A DNA stretch of 64,000 nucleotides from Paracoccus sp. MKU1 (GTDB lineage Bacteria; Pseudomonadota; Alphaproteobacteria; Rhodobacterales; Rhodobacteraceae), in NCBI RefSeq assembly GCF_001447385.1, contig NZ_LLWQ01000215.1:1-64000 (forward strand). Reading direction: 5' to 3'. A model generated the notes under the pieces. That model was not told the origin of the DNA. It worked only from the letters and a program-made list of their open reading frames with translations, and made no database searches. Position numbers and translations under genes: made by a program. Below are positions 43,889 through 54,539 of this stretch, one piece after another; positions within the stretch are counted from its first letter, which is position 1, and every line of letters begins with the position of its first letter.

Positions 43889-46174
43889 ATGAAGATCTTG
43901 TGCATGGGCGGCGGGCCGGCGGGGCTGTATTTCGCCATCTCGATGAAGCTGCGCGATCCCTCGCACCAGATCACCGTGCTGGAGCGCAACAAGGCCAACG
44001 ACACCTTCGGCTGGGGCGTGGTGCTGTCGGACGACGCGCTGGGGCGGATGCAGCAGAACGACCCCGCCAGCACCGAGGCGATCCGCAGCCATTTCGCCTA
44101 TTGGGACGATATCGCCGTGGTGCATGACGGGGTGCGCACCGTCTCAGGCGGGCATGGCTTTGCGGGCATCGGGCGCAAGCAGATGCTGGTCCTGCTGCAA
44201 GCCCGTGCGCGCGAGCTGGGCATCGACCTGCGGTTCGAGACGGTGTTCAGATCGGCCGAGGAATACCGCCGGGATTATGATCTGGTGGTGGGCTGCGACG
44301 GCATCAACAGCCTGGTGCGCGCCGAATATGCCGAGGTGTTCCAGCCCGATATCGACACCCGCCGCTGCAAGTTCATCTGGCTGGGCACGCATCAGAAATT
44401 CGACGACGCCTTCACCTTCATCTTCGAGCGGACCGAGCATGGCTGGGTCTGGGCGCATGTCTACCAGTTCGACGGCGACACCGCGACCTTCATCGTCGAG
44501 ACCCTGCCCGAGACCTGGGAAAAGCTGGGCTTTGCCGGGATGTCCAAGGAGGAAGCGGTCGAGACCTGCCGCAGGATCTTCGAGCGCCATCTGGGCGGCC
44601 ACGCGCTGATGTCCAATGCCGCGCATCTGCGCGGCTCGGCGGTCTGGATCCAGTTCCCGCGGGTGATCTGCGAGCGCTGGTATCACGAAAACGTCGTGCT
44701 GATGGGCGATGCGGCGGCGACCGGGCATTTCTCGATCGGCTCGGGCACGCGGCTGGCCTTCGACAGCGCCATCGCCCTGGCCGAATACTTGCATTCCGAA
44801 CCGACCATGCAGCGCGCCTTCGCCCGCTACCAGGAGGAGCGCCGCGTCGAGGTGCTGCGCCTGCAATCGGCCGCCCGCAACAGCCTGGAATGGTTCGAGC
44901 AGGTCGAGCGTTACCTGGACATGGAGCCGCTGCAATTCGCCTATTCGCTGCTGACCCGTTCGCAGCGCATCAGCCACGAGAACCTGCGCCTGCGCGACCC
45001 CGAATGGCTGGGCCGGGCCGAGGACTGGTTCCAGGAACGCGCCGGCGGGCGCAAGGGCCGGCGGCCGATGTTCGCGCCCTTCAAGCTGCGCGGCATGGAG
45101 CTGGAAAACCGCATCGTCGTCTCGCCCATGGCACAATACAAGGCCGTGGATGGCTGCCCGACCGACTGGCATTTCGTCCATTACGCCGAACGCGCCAAGG
45201 GCGGCGCCGGGCTGGTCTATACCGAGATGACCTGCGTCTCGCCCGAGGGGCGGATCAGCCTCGGCTGTCCCGGCCTCTACGCGCCCGAACACGAGACGGC
45301 CTGGAAACGGATCGTCGATTTCACCCATGCCGAGACGCGGGCCAAGATCTGCATGCAGATCGGCCATTCCGGCCGCAAGGGCTCAACCCAGCTGGGCTGG
45401 CAGGATGCCGACCGGCCGCTGGCCCAGGGCAACTGGCCGCTGATCTCGGCCAGCGCGATCCCGTGGCAGGACGGCAATGCGGTGCCGAAGGCCATGGACC
45501 GCGCCGACATGGACATGGTGCGCGACCAGTTCGTCGCCGCGACCGGGATGGCGGCGCGGGCGGGCTTCGACATGGTCGAGCTGCACGCGGCGCATGGCTA
45601 TCTGATCTCCAGCTTCATCTCGCCCTTGTCGAACCGGCGCGAGGACGAATACGGCGGCAGCCTGGAAAACCGCATGCGCTATCCGCTGGAGGTGTTCCGG
45701 GCGATGCGCGACGCCTGGCCGGCGGAAAAGCCGATGTCGGTGCGCATCTCGGCCAATGACTGGGTGGGGGACGAGGGCGTGACGCCCGAAGAGGCGGTCG
45801 AGATCGCCCGGAGGTTCGCGGCCGCCGGCGCCGATATCATCGACGTCTCGGCCGGGCAGACCAGCACCGGAGCGCGGCCGATCTATGGCCGGATGTTCCA
45901 GACCCCGTTCAGCGACCGCATCCGCAACGAGGCCGGGCTGGCGACGATGGCGGTGGGCAACATCACCGAGGCCGACCAGGTGAACGGCATCCTGCTGGCC
46001 GGCCGGGCCGATCTGGTCTGCCTGGCGCGGCCGCATCTGGCCGATCCCTACTGGACCTTGCACGCCGCCGTCGAGGCCGGGGACGAGGCCGCGGCCTGGC
46101 CCTTGCCCTATCTGGCCGGCCGCGACCAGGCGCTGCGGCTGCGCAGCCGCGCGCAGGAGGCGATCCGGGCATGA
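43889..46174 (+). CDS. Bifunctional aryl-CoA monooxygenase/reductase (2-aminobenzoyl-CoA or salicylyl-CoA type)
   Basis: A 761-residue fusion. Residues about 1-380 are a group A FAD monooxygenase ([11 protein letters not shown] at the start, [11 protein letters not shown], and [17 protein letters not shown] for FAD). Residues about 390-755 are an Old Yellow Enzyme-like FMN reductase ([40 protein letters not shown]). This arrangement is that of 2-aminobenzoyl-CoA monooxygenase/reductase of Aromatoleum evansii and of salicylyl-CoA 5-hydroxylases. It hydroxylates the aryl-CoA at C5 and, in the aminobenzoyl type, also reduces the ring. Confidence 0.88.
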   Translation: MKILCMGGGPAGLYFAISMKLRDPSHQITVLERNKANDTFGWGVVLSDDALGRMQQNDPASTEAIRSHFAYWDDIAVVHDGVRTVSGGHGFAGIGRKQMLVLLQARARELGIDLRFETVFRSAEEYRRDYDLVVGCDGINSLVRAEYAEVFQPDIDTRRCKFIWLGTHQKFDDAFTFIFERTEHGWVWAHVYQFDGDTATFIVETLPETWEKLGFAGMSKEEAVETCRRIFERHLGGHALMSNAAHLRGSAVWIQFPRVICERWYHENVVLMGDAAATGHFSIGSGTRLAFDSAIALAEYLHSEPTMQRAFARYQEERRVEVLRLQSAARNSLEWFEQVERYLDMEPLQFAYSLLTRSQRISHENLRLRDPEWLGRAEDWFQERAGGRKGRRPMFAPFKLRGMELENRIVVSPMAQYKAVDGCPTDWHFVHYAERAKGGAGLVYTEMTCVSPEGRISLGCPGLYAPEHETAWKRIVDFTHAETRAKICMQIGHSGRKGSTQLGWQDADRPLAQGNWPLISASAIPWQDGNAVPKAMDRADMDMVRDQFVAATGMAARAGFDMVELHAAHGYLISSFISPLSNRREDEYGGSLENRMRYPLEVFRAMRDAWPAEKPMSVRISANDWVGDEGVTPEEAVEIARRFAAAGADIIDVSAGQTSTGARPIYGRMFQTPFSDRIRNEAGLATMAVGNITEADQVNGILLAGRADLVCLARPHLADPYWTLHAAVEAGDEAAAWPLPYLAGRDQALRLRSRAQEAIRA

Positions 46175-46911
46175 CGGCGATGGCGGGCAAGCGGGTGCTG
46201 ATCACCGGGGGCGGCACGGGCACCGGCGCCGATCTGGCCCACGCCTTTGCCCGGGCCGGGGCCGAGGTGGTGATCTGCGGCCGCCGCAAGGCGCCGCTGG
46301 AGGCCGTGGCCGAACGGACCGGCGCTCGTGTCGTGCAGGCCGACGTGACCGATGAGGCCAGCGTCAAGGCGATGTTCGCCGATGCCGGCCCCTGCGATAT
46401 CGTCATCGCCAATGCCGGCGCGGCGGATAGCGCGCCCCTGGGCCGCACCACGCTGGAACAGTGGAACGCCATGCTGGCGGTGAACCTGACCGGCACCTTC
46501 CTGACCTTTCGCGAGGGGCTGGCGCAATTGCCTGGCTGGGGCCGGCTGATCGCCGTGGCCTCGACGGCGGGCCTGCGGGGCTATGCCTATGTCGCGCCCT
46601 ATGCGGCGGCCAAGCATGGCGTGGTCGGGCTGGTGCGCAGCCTGGCGCTGGAGGTGGCGCGGCGGCCGGTGACGGTCAACGCGCTGTGCCCCGGTTTCCT
46701 GGATACCGAGATGACGGCGCGATCCATCGCCACCATCATGGACAAGACCGGCAAGAGCCGGGATCAGGCGCTGGCCGCGCTGACCGCGACCAATCCGCAG
46801 GGCCGGCTGATCCAGCCCGCCGAGGTCAGCGCCGCGGCGCTGTGGCTGTGCGGGCCGGGCTCCGAGGGGGTCAACGGCCAGGCCATCGCCATTTCGGGGG
46901 GCGAGGCATGA
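46171..46911 (+). CDS. SDR-family oxidoreductase
   Basis: A 246-residue SDR with [18 protein letters not shown], the Ser in AVASTAG, YAAAK, and a long C-terminal substrate loop. The CGRRK after strand two favours NADP. It overlaps the monooxygenase gene by 4 bases and probably reduces or oxidises the alicyclic keto/hydroxyacyl-CoA. Confidence 0.85.
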   Translation: MTAMAGKRVLITGGGTGTGADLAHAFARAGAEVVICGRRKAPLEAVAERTGARVVQADVTDEASVKAMFADAGPCDIVIANAGAADSAPLGRTTLEQWNAMLAVNLTGTFLTFREGLAQLPGWGRLIAVASTAGLRGYAYVAPYAAAKHGVVGLVRSLALEVARRPVTVNALCPGFLDTEMTARSIATIMDKTGKSRDQALAALTATNPQGRLIQPAEVSAAALWLCGPGSEGVNGQAIAISGGEA

Positions 46912-47341
46912 GCGATCCGCTGTCCAAGCGCCGGCTGAAGCTGTGGATCCGCCTGCTGGGCGTCACCCGCGCCGCCGAGGGGCAGCTGCGCGAATTCCTG
47001 CGGGTGCGGCACGACACCACGCTGCCGCGTTTCGACGTGATGGCCGCGCTCTATCGCCGGCGCGAGGGGCTGAGCATGACCGAGCTGTCGCGGATGCTGC
47101 TGGTCTCGAACGGCAATGCCACGGCGGTCGTGGACCGGCTGGAAAGGGACGGGCTGGCGCGGCGCACGCCCTCGGAAACCGACCGGCGCACGGTCTTCGT
47201 CAGCCTGACGCCCGAGGGGCTGGCGGCCTTCGAGGGCTTCGCCGCCGATCACGAGGCCGAGGTGAACCGCATCTTCGCCGGGCTGACCGAGGAGGACATC
47301 GAGTTGCTGACCGAGATCCTGAAACGCATGGGGGGCGCGAA

Positions 47342-47345
<4 letters not shown>
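46908..47345 (+). CDS. MarR-family regulator
   Basis: 145 residues with a winged helix ([28 protein letters not shown] split across the motif, wing [16 protein letters not shown]). MarR proteins in aromatic-CoA operons usually respond to the aryl-CoA thioester. Embedded in the operon with 4-base overlaps on both sides; the likely operators are the palindromes at 43800-43840. Confidence 0.87.
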
Positions 47346-48154
<809 letters not shown>

Positions 48155-48158
48155 AGCG

Positions 48159-48206
48159 CCGGGGGCTGTCTGCCCCCGGACCCCCGAGGATATTTGGGCA
48201 CGGAAG
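48159..48206. repeat. REP-like intergenic element of Rhodobacterales
   Basis: CCGGGGGC (48159-48166) and GCCCCCGG (48172-48179) form an 8-bp hairpin with loop TGTCT, followed by ACCCCCGAGGATATTTGGGC. I remember nearly the same string as a recurring intergenic element in Paracoccus and Rhodobacter genomes. It sits between two genes of one operon and may cause partial termination or mRNA processing. Confidence 0.55.
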
Positions 48207-49340
48207 ATGGACAAGAGCTTTCTGGACTGGCCGTTTTTTGAGACCCGCCACCGCGAGCTTTCGGCGGCGCTTGAGGACTGGTGCGCGGTGCATCTGCCGG
48301 TGGATCACCGCGACGTGGACGCGGCTTGCCGAGGGCTGGTCGCGGGGCTGGGGCAGGCGGGCTTCCTGCGCCATAGCGGCGCGGATGCGGGCGAGGCGCT
48401 GGACGTGCGCAGCCTGTGCCTGATCCGCGAGACGCTGGCGCGCCACGATGCGCTGGCCGATTTCGCCTTTGCCATGCAGGGGCTGGGCATGGGGGCGGTC
48501 TCGCTGTTCGGCACTGAGGCGCAACGCGCATGGCTGGAAAAGACCCGCGCGGGCCGGGCAATTTCCGCCTTTGCGCTGACCGAGCCGGGCGCCGGCTCGG
48601 ACGTGGCCAGCACCGCGACCCTGGCCGCGCGCGCCCCGGGCGGCTGGCGGCTGAGCGGCGAAAAGACCTATATCTCGAACGGCGGCATCGCCGATCTCTA
48701 TGTCGTCTTCGCCCGTACGGGCGAGGCGCCGGGCGCGCGCGGGTTGTCGGCCTTCCTGATGCCGGCGGACAGCCCCGGCCTGACCATCGCCGAGCGGATC
48801 GAGGTCATCGCCCCGCATCCCCTGGCGCGGCTGAAGCTGGACGGCGTGGTGCTGCCGGATGCGGCGCTGATCGGCCGGCCGGGCGAGGGCTTCAAGATCG
48901 CCATGTCGGTGCTGGACGTGTTCCGCCCCACCGTCGGCGCGGCGGCGCTTGGCATGGCGCGGCGGGCGCTGGACGAAGCCCTGGCGCGGGTGCGCAGGCC
49001 GCGGACCGGCGGCGGCATGCTGGCCGATCACCAGATCGTGCAGGGCCACCTGGCCGACATGGCCGTGAGGGTCGATGCGGCGGCGCTGCTGGTCTATCGC
49101 GCCGCCTGGACCAAGGACATGGGCGCGCCCCGTATCACCCGCGAGGCGGCGATGGCCAAGCTTTACGCCACCGAGGCGGCGCAGGAGGTGATCGACGCCG
49201 CGCTGCAACTGCATGGCGGCGACGGCGTGCGCAAGGGCTTCGCGGTCGAAGCGCTTTACCGCGACATCCGCGCCCTGCGCATCTACGAGGGCGCCAGCGA
49301 CGTGCAGCGCGTCGTGATCGCCCGGAGCGTGCTGGGCTGA
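48207..49340 (+). CDS. Acyl-CoA dehydrogenase
   Basis: A 377-residue FAD flavoprotein: [35 protein letters not shown] and the catalytic Glu in [11 protein letters not shown]. It would introduce or handle a double bond in the ring-derived acyl-CoA and pass electrons to ETF. Long N-terminal helical domain is normal. Preceded by the REP-like hairpin. Confidence 0.9.
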   Translation: MDKSFLDWPFFETRHRELSAALEDWCAVHLPVDHRDVDAACRGLVAGLGQAGFLRHSGADAGEALDVRSLCLIRETLARHDALADFAFAMQGLGMGAVSLFGTEAQRAWLEKTRAGRAISAFALTEPGAGSDVASTATLAARAPGGWRLSGEKTYISNGGIADLYVVFARTGEAPGARGLSAFLMPADSPGLTIAERIEVIAPHPLARLKLDGVVLPDAALIGRPGEGFKIAMSVLDVFRPTVGAAALGMARRALDEALARVRRPRTGGGMLADHQIVQGHLADMAVRVDAAALLVYRAAWTKDMGAPRITREAAMAKLYATEAAQEVIDAALQLHGGDGVRKGFAVEALYRDIRALRIYEGASDVQRVVIARSVLG

Positions 49341-49356
49341 GCAACAGGAGGACGGC

Positions 49357-49809
49357 ATGGACAAGGCATTGGACGGCGGCATCACCCGCCAGGGCGACGG
49401 GATCGAGGGTATCGAATGGAACATCCTCGGCCAGCGCTATTTCCCCAAGGCGGATTGCGGCAGCGCCTTCGCCTTCGAGACCAACAGCGAGCCCGGCCAG
49501 TTCGTGCCGGTGCATATCCACCCGACGCAGGACGAGTTCATCCTGGTGCAGGAGGGCGAGCTGCATGTGAAGCTGGACGGCGTCTGGTCGGTGGCCAGGC
49601 CGGGCGATCTGGTGCGGATGCCGCGCGGCGTGCCGCATGGCTATTTCAACAAGTCGGACAAGCCGGCGCGGGCGCTGTTCTGGGTCTCGCCCGCCGGCAA
49701 CCTGCGCGCGCTGTTCGAGGCGCTGCACGGCCTGACCGACATTCCGACCGTCGTCGAACTGTCGGCCCGCCACCAGGTCGACTTCCTGCCGCCGGAGGCC
49801 AATGACTGA
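49357..49809 (+). CDS. Small cupin-domain protein
   Basis: A 150-residue single cupin: motif 1 HIHPTQDEFILVQEGE with the metal His/His/Glu set and motif 2 MPRGVPHGYFN with the last His. It is too short for a gentisate dioxygenase. Function in the pathway is unclear: a metal-dependent isomerase/hydrolase or a small-molecule binding protein are possible. AGGAGG precedes the ATG. Confidence 0.8.
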   Translation: MDKALDGGITRQGDGIEGIEWNILGQRYFPKADCGSAFAFETNSEPGQFVPVHIHPTQDEFILVQEGELHVKLDGVWSVARPGDLVRMPRGVPHGYFNKSDKPARALFWVSPAGNLRALFEALHGLTDIPTVVELSARHQVDFLPPEAND

Positions 49810-50228
49810 TGCGTTATCTCCGCCGGATCCAGGTCGAGTTCAACCATTGCGACCCGGCGGGGATCGTCTTCTATCCCCGTTACTTCGAGATGCTGAACTC
49901 GGTGATCGAGAACTTCTTCGCCGAGGTGCTGGCCTATCCCTTCACCCGCATCCACATCGAGGAGGATTGCGCCGTGCCGACCGTGCGGATCGAGGCCGGT
50001 TTCCAGGCTCCCTCGCGCCTGGGCGAGGTGCTGGAATTCGCGCTGGAGGTGCAGCATGTCGGCCGCTCCAGCGCGCGGCTGGCGCAGCAGGCCAGCGCCG
50101 GCGGGCAGGTCAGGCTGCACTGCGTCTCGACCCTGGTCTGGGTCACGCCGGAGGGGCGGGCGGCGCCTTGGCCCGAGGCGATCCGCCGCAAGATGATCGC
50201 GTTCATGGAGGCAAGCGATGGTGCATGA
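49809..50228 (+). CDS. 4-hydroxybenzoyl-CoA-type thioesterase
   Basis: A 139-residue hot-dog protein with the 4HBT active-site segment NHCDPAGIVFYPRYFEML, in which the Asp is catalytic. It would free an aromatic or alicyclic acid from CoA, or protect the CoA pool when intermediates build up. TGATG overlap with the cupin gene. Confidence 0.85.
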   Translation: MRYLRRIQVEFNHCDPAGIVFYPRYFEMLNSVIENFFAEVLAYPFTRIHIEEDCAVPTVRIEAGFQAPSRLGEVLEFALEVQHVGRSSARLAQQASAGGQVRLHCVSTLVWVTPEGRAAPWPEAIRRKMIAFMEASDGA

Positions 50229-50616
50229 GGTTCTGCATCCGAAAAACTGGAAGGCGACGCCGGGCTATTCCAACGGCATCGCCGCGACCGGGCGGATGGT
50301 GTTCACCGGCGGCATGATCGGCTGGAACGACCAGCAGGAATTCGAGACCGACGATTTCGCCGGGCAGGTGCGCCTGGCGCTGGGATCCATCGTCGCCGTG
50401 CTGGCCGAGGCCGGTGCCCGGCCCGAGCATCTGGTGCGGCTGACCTGGTATGTCACCGACAAGCGCGAATACCTGGCGGCGCTCAAGGACATCGGCCAGG
50501 CCTACAAGGAGACCATCGGCCGGCACTATCCGGCCATGGCGCTGGTGCAGGTCGTGGCCCTGGTCGAGGACCGGGCCAAGGTCGAGATCGAGGCAACCGC
50601 CGTGATCCCCGCCTGA
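50218..50616 (+). CDS. RidA (YjgF/YER057c) family protein
   Basis: A 132-residue RidA-fold protein (GMIGWNDQQEFETDDFAGQ, LVRLTWYVTDKREY, VEIEATAVIP). RidA proteins hydrolyse reactive enamines/imines. The segment before the last strand reads ALVEDRAKVEIEA, without the ARLP-type Arg of archetypal RidA, so it probably belongs to a Rid subgroup with other chemistry. An enamine is exactly what ring reduction of 2-aminobenzoyl-CoA yields, which makes the location meaningful. Overlaps the thioesterase by 11 bases. Confidence 0.85.
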   Translation: MVHEVLHPKNWKATPGYSNGIAATGRMVFTGGMIGWNDQQEFETDDFAGQVRLALGSIVAVLAEAGARPEHLVRLTWYVTDKREYLAALKDIGQAYKETIGRHYPAMALVQVVALVEDRAKVEIEATAVIPA

Positions 50617-50682
50617 CGGGGGCGGGGCGCCCGCGGGCCGAGGCACGACAAGAGGCCGGCCCGCCCAACAGGGAGATTGAAG

Positions 50683-52323
50683 ATGACAGGCAATCCGCCG
50701 CTTGGACCCTCGGCCCATGTCGATAGCTTCTCGCGCGACAACCTGCCGCCGGCCGAGCTTTGGCCGCGGCTGCTGCTGGAGGGTTTCGACTATCCCGAAT
50801 ACCTGAACGCCGCGGTCGAGCTGACCGACCGCATGGTCGAGAAGGGTTTCGGCGACCATATCGCGCTGATCGGCAACGGCCGCATCCGCAGCTACAAGGA
50901 GCTGACCGACTGGACCAACCGCATCGCCCATGCGCTGGTCGAGACTTACGGTGTGCGGCCGGGCAACCGGGTGCTGATCCGCTCGGCCAACAACCCGGCC
51001 ATGGTGGCCTGCTGGCTGGCGGCGACCAAGGCCGGCGCGGTGGTGGTCAACACCATGCCGATGCTGCGCGCGGGCGAACTGGCCAAGATCATCGACAAGG
51101 CGCAGGTCAGCCACGCGCTTTGCGACACAAGGCTGATGGACGAGCTGGCGCTGGCCGCCAAGGACAGCCGCCATCTGAAGACCGTGGTGGGCTTCGACGG
51201 CACGGCGAACCACGATGCCGAGCTGGACCGCGCCGCCCTGTCCCAGCCGGTGCGCTTCGAGGCGGTGCGGACCGGCCGCGACGACGTGGCGCTGCTGGGC
51301 TTCACCTCGGGCACCACGGGCGAGCCCAAGGCGACCATGCATTTCCACCGCGACATCCTGATCATCGCCGACGGCTATGCCCGCGAGGTGCTGGAGGTGC
51401 GGCCCGAGGATGTCTTCGTCGGCTCGCCGCCCCTGGCCTTTACCTTCGGGCTGGGCGGACTGGCGGTGTTTCCGTTGCGCTTCGGCGCCTCGGCGGCGCT
51501 GCTGGAGAACGCCTCGCCGCCGAACATGGTCGAGATCATCCAGAAATACCGCGCCACCATCTGCTTTACCGCGCCGACCGCCTATCGGGTGATGATGCGG
51601 GCCATGGACGAGGGCGCCGACCTGTCCAGCCTGCGCGCCGCCGTCTCGGCCGGCGAGACGCTGCCCGGCCCGGTCTATGAGGAATGGATGGCCAAGACCG
51701 GCAAGCCGATGCTGGACGGGATCGGCTCGACCGAGATGCTGCACATCTTCCTGACCAACCGCGTCAGTGACAGCCGCCCGGCCTGCACCGGCCGCCCGGT
51801 CGCGGGCTACGAGGCCCGGATCATCGGCCCCGACGGGCGCGAACTGCCGCCGGGCGAGACGGGGCGGCTGGCGGTGCGCGGGCCGGTCGGCTGCCGCTAT
51901 CTGGCCGACCCGGACAAGCAGCGCGCCTATGTGCAGGACGGTTGGAACCTGACCGGCGACAGCTTCTGGCAGGATGAGCGGGGCTATTTCCACTTTGCCG
52001 CCCGCACCGACGGCATCATCGTTTCCTCCGGCTACAACATCGCCGGCCCCGAGGTCGAGGCGGCGCTGCTGGCCCATCCCGACGTGCTGGAATGCGCCGT
52101 GGTCGGCGCCCCGGACGAGGCGCGCGGCCAGATCGTCGAGGCGCATGTCGTGCTGCGCCCCGGCGCCGCGGCGGGCGAGGCGATGGCCAAGGGCTTGCAG
52201 GATCACGTCAAATCCGTGATCGCGCCCTTCAAGTATCCGCGCCGCGTGGTGTTCACCGAGGCGCTGCCCAAGACCGAAAGCGGCAAGATCCAGCGTTTCC
52301 GCCTGCTCGAAGGGCGGGCGTGA
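50683..52323 (+). CDS. 2-aminobenzoate/benzoate-type CoA ligase (AbmG-like)
   Basis: 546 residues from the ATG at 50683, seven bases after GGGAG. ANL-family motifs: LGFTSGTTGEPKATMHFHRD (P-loop, within 20 residues), GIGSTEMLHIF, the TGD of NLTGDSFW, and the C-terminal Lys in KTESGKIQRF. The N-terminal half resembles aminobenzoate-CoA ligases. It activates the imported aromatic acid for the monooxygenase/reductase. Confidence 0.88.
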   Translation: MTGNPPLGPSAHVDSFSRDNLPPAELWPRLLLEGFDYPEYLNAAVELTDRMVEKGFGDHIALIGNGRIRSYKELTDWTNRIAHALVETYGVRPGNRVLIRSANNPAMVACWLAATKAGAVVVNTMPMLRAGELAKIIDKAQVSHALCDTRLMDELALAAKDSRHLKTVVGFDGTANHDAELDRAALSQPVRFEAVRTGRDDVALLGFTSGTTGEPKATMHFHRDILIIADGYAREVLEVRPEDVFVGSPPLAFTFGLGGLAVFPLRFGASAALLENASPPNMVEIIQKYRATICFTAPTAYRVMMRAMDEGADLSSLRAAVSAGETLPGPVYEEWMAKTGKPMLDGIGSTEMLHIFLTNRVSDSRPACTGRPVAGYEARIIGPDGRELPPGETGRLAVRGPVGCRYLADPDKQRAYVQDGWNLTGDSFWQDERGYFHFAARTDGIIVSSGYNIAGPEVEAALLAHPDVLECAVVGAPDEARGQIVEAHVVLRPGAAAGEAMAKGLQDHVKSVIAPFKYPRRVVFTEALPKTESGKIQRFRLLEGRA

Positions 52324-52328
52324 CCCAG

Positions 52329-52396
52329 GGTCGCGGGCTGGAAAGCCGTTGCAGCCCGCGACCGCATCATAAAAACATGCGACGAACAATCGTCGC
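52329..52396 (+). other. Two tandem hairpins between ligase and binding-protein genes
   Basis: GGTCGCGGGCTG (52329-52340) pairs perfectly with CAGCCCGCGACC (52352-52363) over 11 nt. GCGACG (52379-52384) pairs with CGTCGC (52391-52396) over AACAAT. There is no T run after either. Such hairpins in front of a binding-protein gene can stabilise its mRNA or part-terminate the upstream message. Confidence 0.55.
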
Positions 52397-52415
52397 TTCA
52401 CACAGGGAGTTTGTC

Positions 52416-53561
52416 ATGGAACTGAAAAGGCTGCTGATCTGCGGCACCGCCGCTCTGGCCCTTGCCGGGGCCGCCCAGGCCGAAGGCGTCAAGGTCGGCA
52501 TGATCACCACGCTGTCGGGCGGCGGAGCCGGCCTGGGCGTCGATACCCGCGACGGCTTCCTGCTGGCGCTGAAGAACGCGGGCGATGCCGGCAAGCAGGT
52601 CGAACTGGTGATCGAGGACGACCAGCAGAAACCCGATGTCGCGGTGCAGATCGCCGACAAGATGATCCAGTCCGAACAGGTGGACGTGCTGACCGGCATC
52701 GTCTGGTCGAACCTCGCCATGGCGGTGGTGCCGGCGGCGGTGGCGCAGGACAAGTTCTACCTGTCCACCAATGCCGCGCCCTCGCAACTGGCCGGGGCGG
52801 GCTGCAATCCGAAATATTTCTCGGTCTCCTACCAGAACGACAACCTGCACGAGGCAGCGGGCGCCCATGCCACGGATGCCGGCATCGGCAAGGTGTTCAT
52901 CATGGCCCCGAACTATCCCGCCGGGCAGGATTCGCTGGCGGGCTTCAAGCGCTTCTACAAGGGCGAGGTGGTCAGCGAGGTCTATACCCAGGTCGGCCAG
53001 ACCGACTATGCCGGCGAGATCGCCCAGATCCGCGCCAGCGACGCGGATGCGGTGTTCTTCTTCCTGCCGGGCGGCATGGGCATCGCCTTCATGAAGCAAT
53101 ATGCCGAATCCGGCGTCGGCAAGCCGGTGATCGGCCCGGCCTTCAGCTTCAGCCAGGACATCCTGCCCGCCGTGGGCGATGCCGCGCTGGGGGTCAAGAA
53201 TACCGCGCAATGGTCCAAGGACCTGGACAACGAGGCCAACAAGGCCTTCGTCGAAACCTTCCAGGCCGAATACGGCCGCCTGCCCTCGCTTTACGCGGCG
53301 CAGGCCTATGACACGGCGAACCTGTTGCTCTCGGCCATCGCCAAGGCGGATGTGGGCGATGCCGACGCCTTCCGCGCCGCGCTGGCCGAGGCCGATTTCC
53401 CCAGCGTGCGCGGCAAGTTCCGCTTTGGCCCCAACCAGCACCCGATCCAGGACTATTACGTGCGCGAGGTGGTCAAGGAGGGCGACGTGCTGACCAACAA
53501 GATCATCGGCCCGGCCATGACCGACCACGGCGACGCCTATGCCGAGCAGTGCAGCATGTAA
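52416..53561 (+). CDS. Branched-chain amino acid-type ABC binding protein
   Basis: A 381-residue LivJ-family (type I fold) binding protein with signal LLICGTAALALAGAAQAEG. VKVGMITTLSGGGAGLGVD and LTGIVWSNLAMAVVP line the first half of the ligand cleft. LivJ-like proteins in aromatic loci bind benzoate-type acids, so an aminobenzoate is probable here. CAGGGAG before the ATG at 52416. Confidence 0.92.
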   Translation: MELKRLLICGTAALALAGAAQAEGVKVGMITTLSGGGAGLGVDTRDGFLLALKNAGDAGKQVELVIEDDQQKPDVAVQIADKMIQSEQVDVLTGIVWSNLAMAVVPAAVAQDKFYLSTNAAPSQLAGAGCNPKYFSVSYQNDNLHEAAGAHATDAGIGKVFIMAPNYPAGQDSLAGFKRFYKGEVVSEVYTQVGQTDYAGEIAQIRASDADAVFFFLPGGMGIAFMKQYAESGVGKPVIGPAFSFSQDILPAVGDAALGVKNTAQWSKDLDNEANKAFVETFQAEYGRLPSLYAAQAYDTANLLLSAIAKADVGDADAFRAALAEADFPSVRGKFRFGPNQHPIQDYYVREVVKEGDVLTNKIIGPAMTDHGDAYAEQCSM

Positions 53562-53624
53562 GCCATGCCGGGCCGGGCCCGACGGGTCCGGCCCCACCCT
53601 GGCAATTCGGGAGAGAAAGCGGTG

Positions 53625-54536
53625 ATGCTTCTGGCCGAGCAGGCGCTGAACGGCCTGCAATACGGGATGATGCTGTTTCTGATGGCGGCCGGGCTGACGC
53701 TGGTCTTCGGCGTCATGGGGCTGATCAACCTTGCGCATGGCTCGCTCTACATGACCGGGGCCTTCGCCTGCGCGGCGGTGGCGGCGGCAACCGGCTCGTT
53801 CTGGCTGGGGCTGGTCGCCAGCCTGGCGGCGGCGGCCGCTGCCGGCGCGCTGGTCGAGATGGCGGTGATCCGCCGGCTTTACGCGCGTGACCACCTGGAC
53901 CAGGTGCTGGCGACATTCGCGCTGATCCTGGTGTTCTCCGAGGGCACGCGCTGGCTGTTCGGTTCCTTCCCGCTTTACCTCAAGCTGCCCGCCTCGCTTT
54001 CCGGCGCGGTGGTGCTGCCGGGCGGGCTGCATTATCCGCTGTTCCGGCTGGTCATCATCGGCTTCGGCGCGGCGGTGGCCGTGGGGCTGTGGTGGCTCAT
54101 CACCCGCACCCGGCTGGGCATCCGCATCCGCGCCGGCGAGGCGGATCGCGAGATGATCGGCGCGCTCGGCGTCGATATCGCGCGGCTCTACACCATCGTC
54201 TTCGCGCTTGGCGCGGCGCTGGCGGGCTTCGCCGGGGCGCTGGTCGGCACCATCCAGTCGGTGCAGGTCGGCATGGGCGAGCCGGTGCTGATCCTGGCCT
54301 TCGTCGTGGTGGTGATCGGCGGCATCGGCTCGATCAAGGGCGCGCTTGTCGGCGCGCTGCTGGTCGGCATGACCGACACGCTGGGCAAGGCGCTGCTGCC
54401 GGGGCTGCTGTCGCGGGTGCTGGATGCGTCCAGCGCCAATACCATCGGCGCCTCGCTGGCCTCGGTGCTGATCTATGTGCTGATGGCCGTGGTGCTGATC
54501 CTGCGGCCGCAGGGGCTGTTCGGGGCGAGGGGCTGA
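53625..54536 (+). CDS. livH: Branched-chain amino acid-type ABC permease LivH
   Basis: A 303-residue permease with NGLQYGMMLFLMAAGLTLVFGVMGLINLAHGSLYM (start region and first helices) and IVFALGAALAGFAGALVG. The GTG three bases upstream (53622) is an equally possible start relative to GGGAG. Confidence 0.93.
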   Translation: MLLAEQALNGLQYGMMLFLMAAGLTLVFGVMGLINLAHGSLYMTGAFACAAVAAATGSFWLGLVASLAAAAAAGALVEMAVIRRLYARDHLDQVLATFALILVFSEGTRWLFGSFPLYLKLPASLSGAVVLPGGLHYPLFRLVIIGFGAAVAVGLWWLITRTRLGIRIRAGEADREMIGALGVDIARLYTIVFALGAALAGFAGALVGTIQSVQVGMGEPVLILAFVVVVIGGIGSIKGALVGALLVGMTDTLGKALLPGLLSRVLDASSANTIGASLASVLIYVLMAVVLILRPQGLFGARG

Positions 54537-54539
54537 GCG

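Noticed and set aside
49357..49809. Gentisate 1,2-dioxygenase reading of the cupin
   Set aside because: At 150 residues with one cupin domain it is less than half the usual length.
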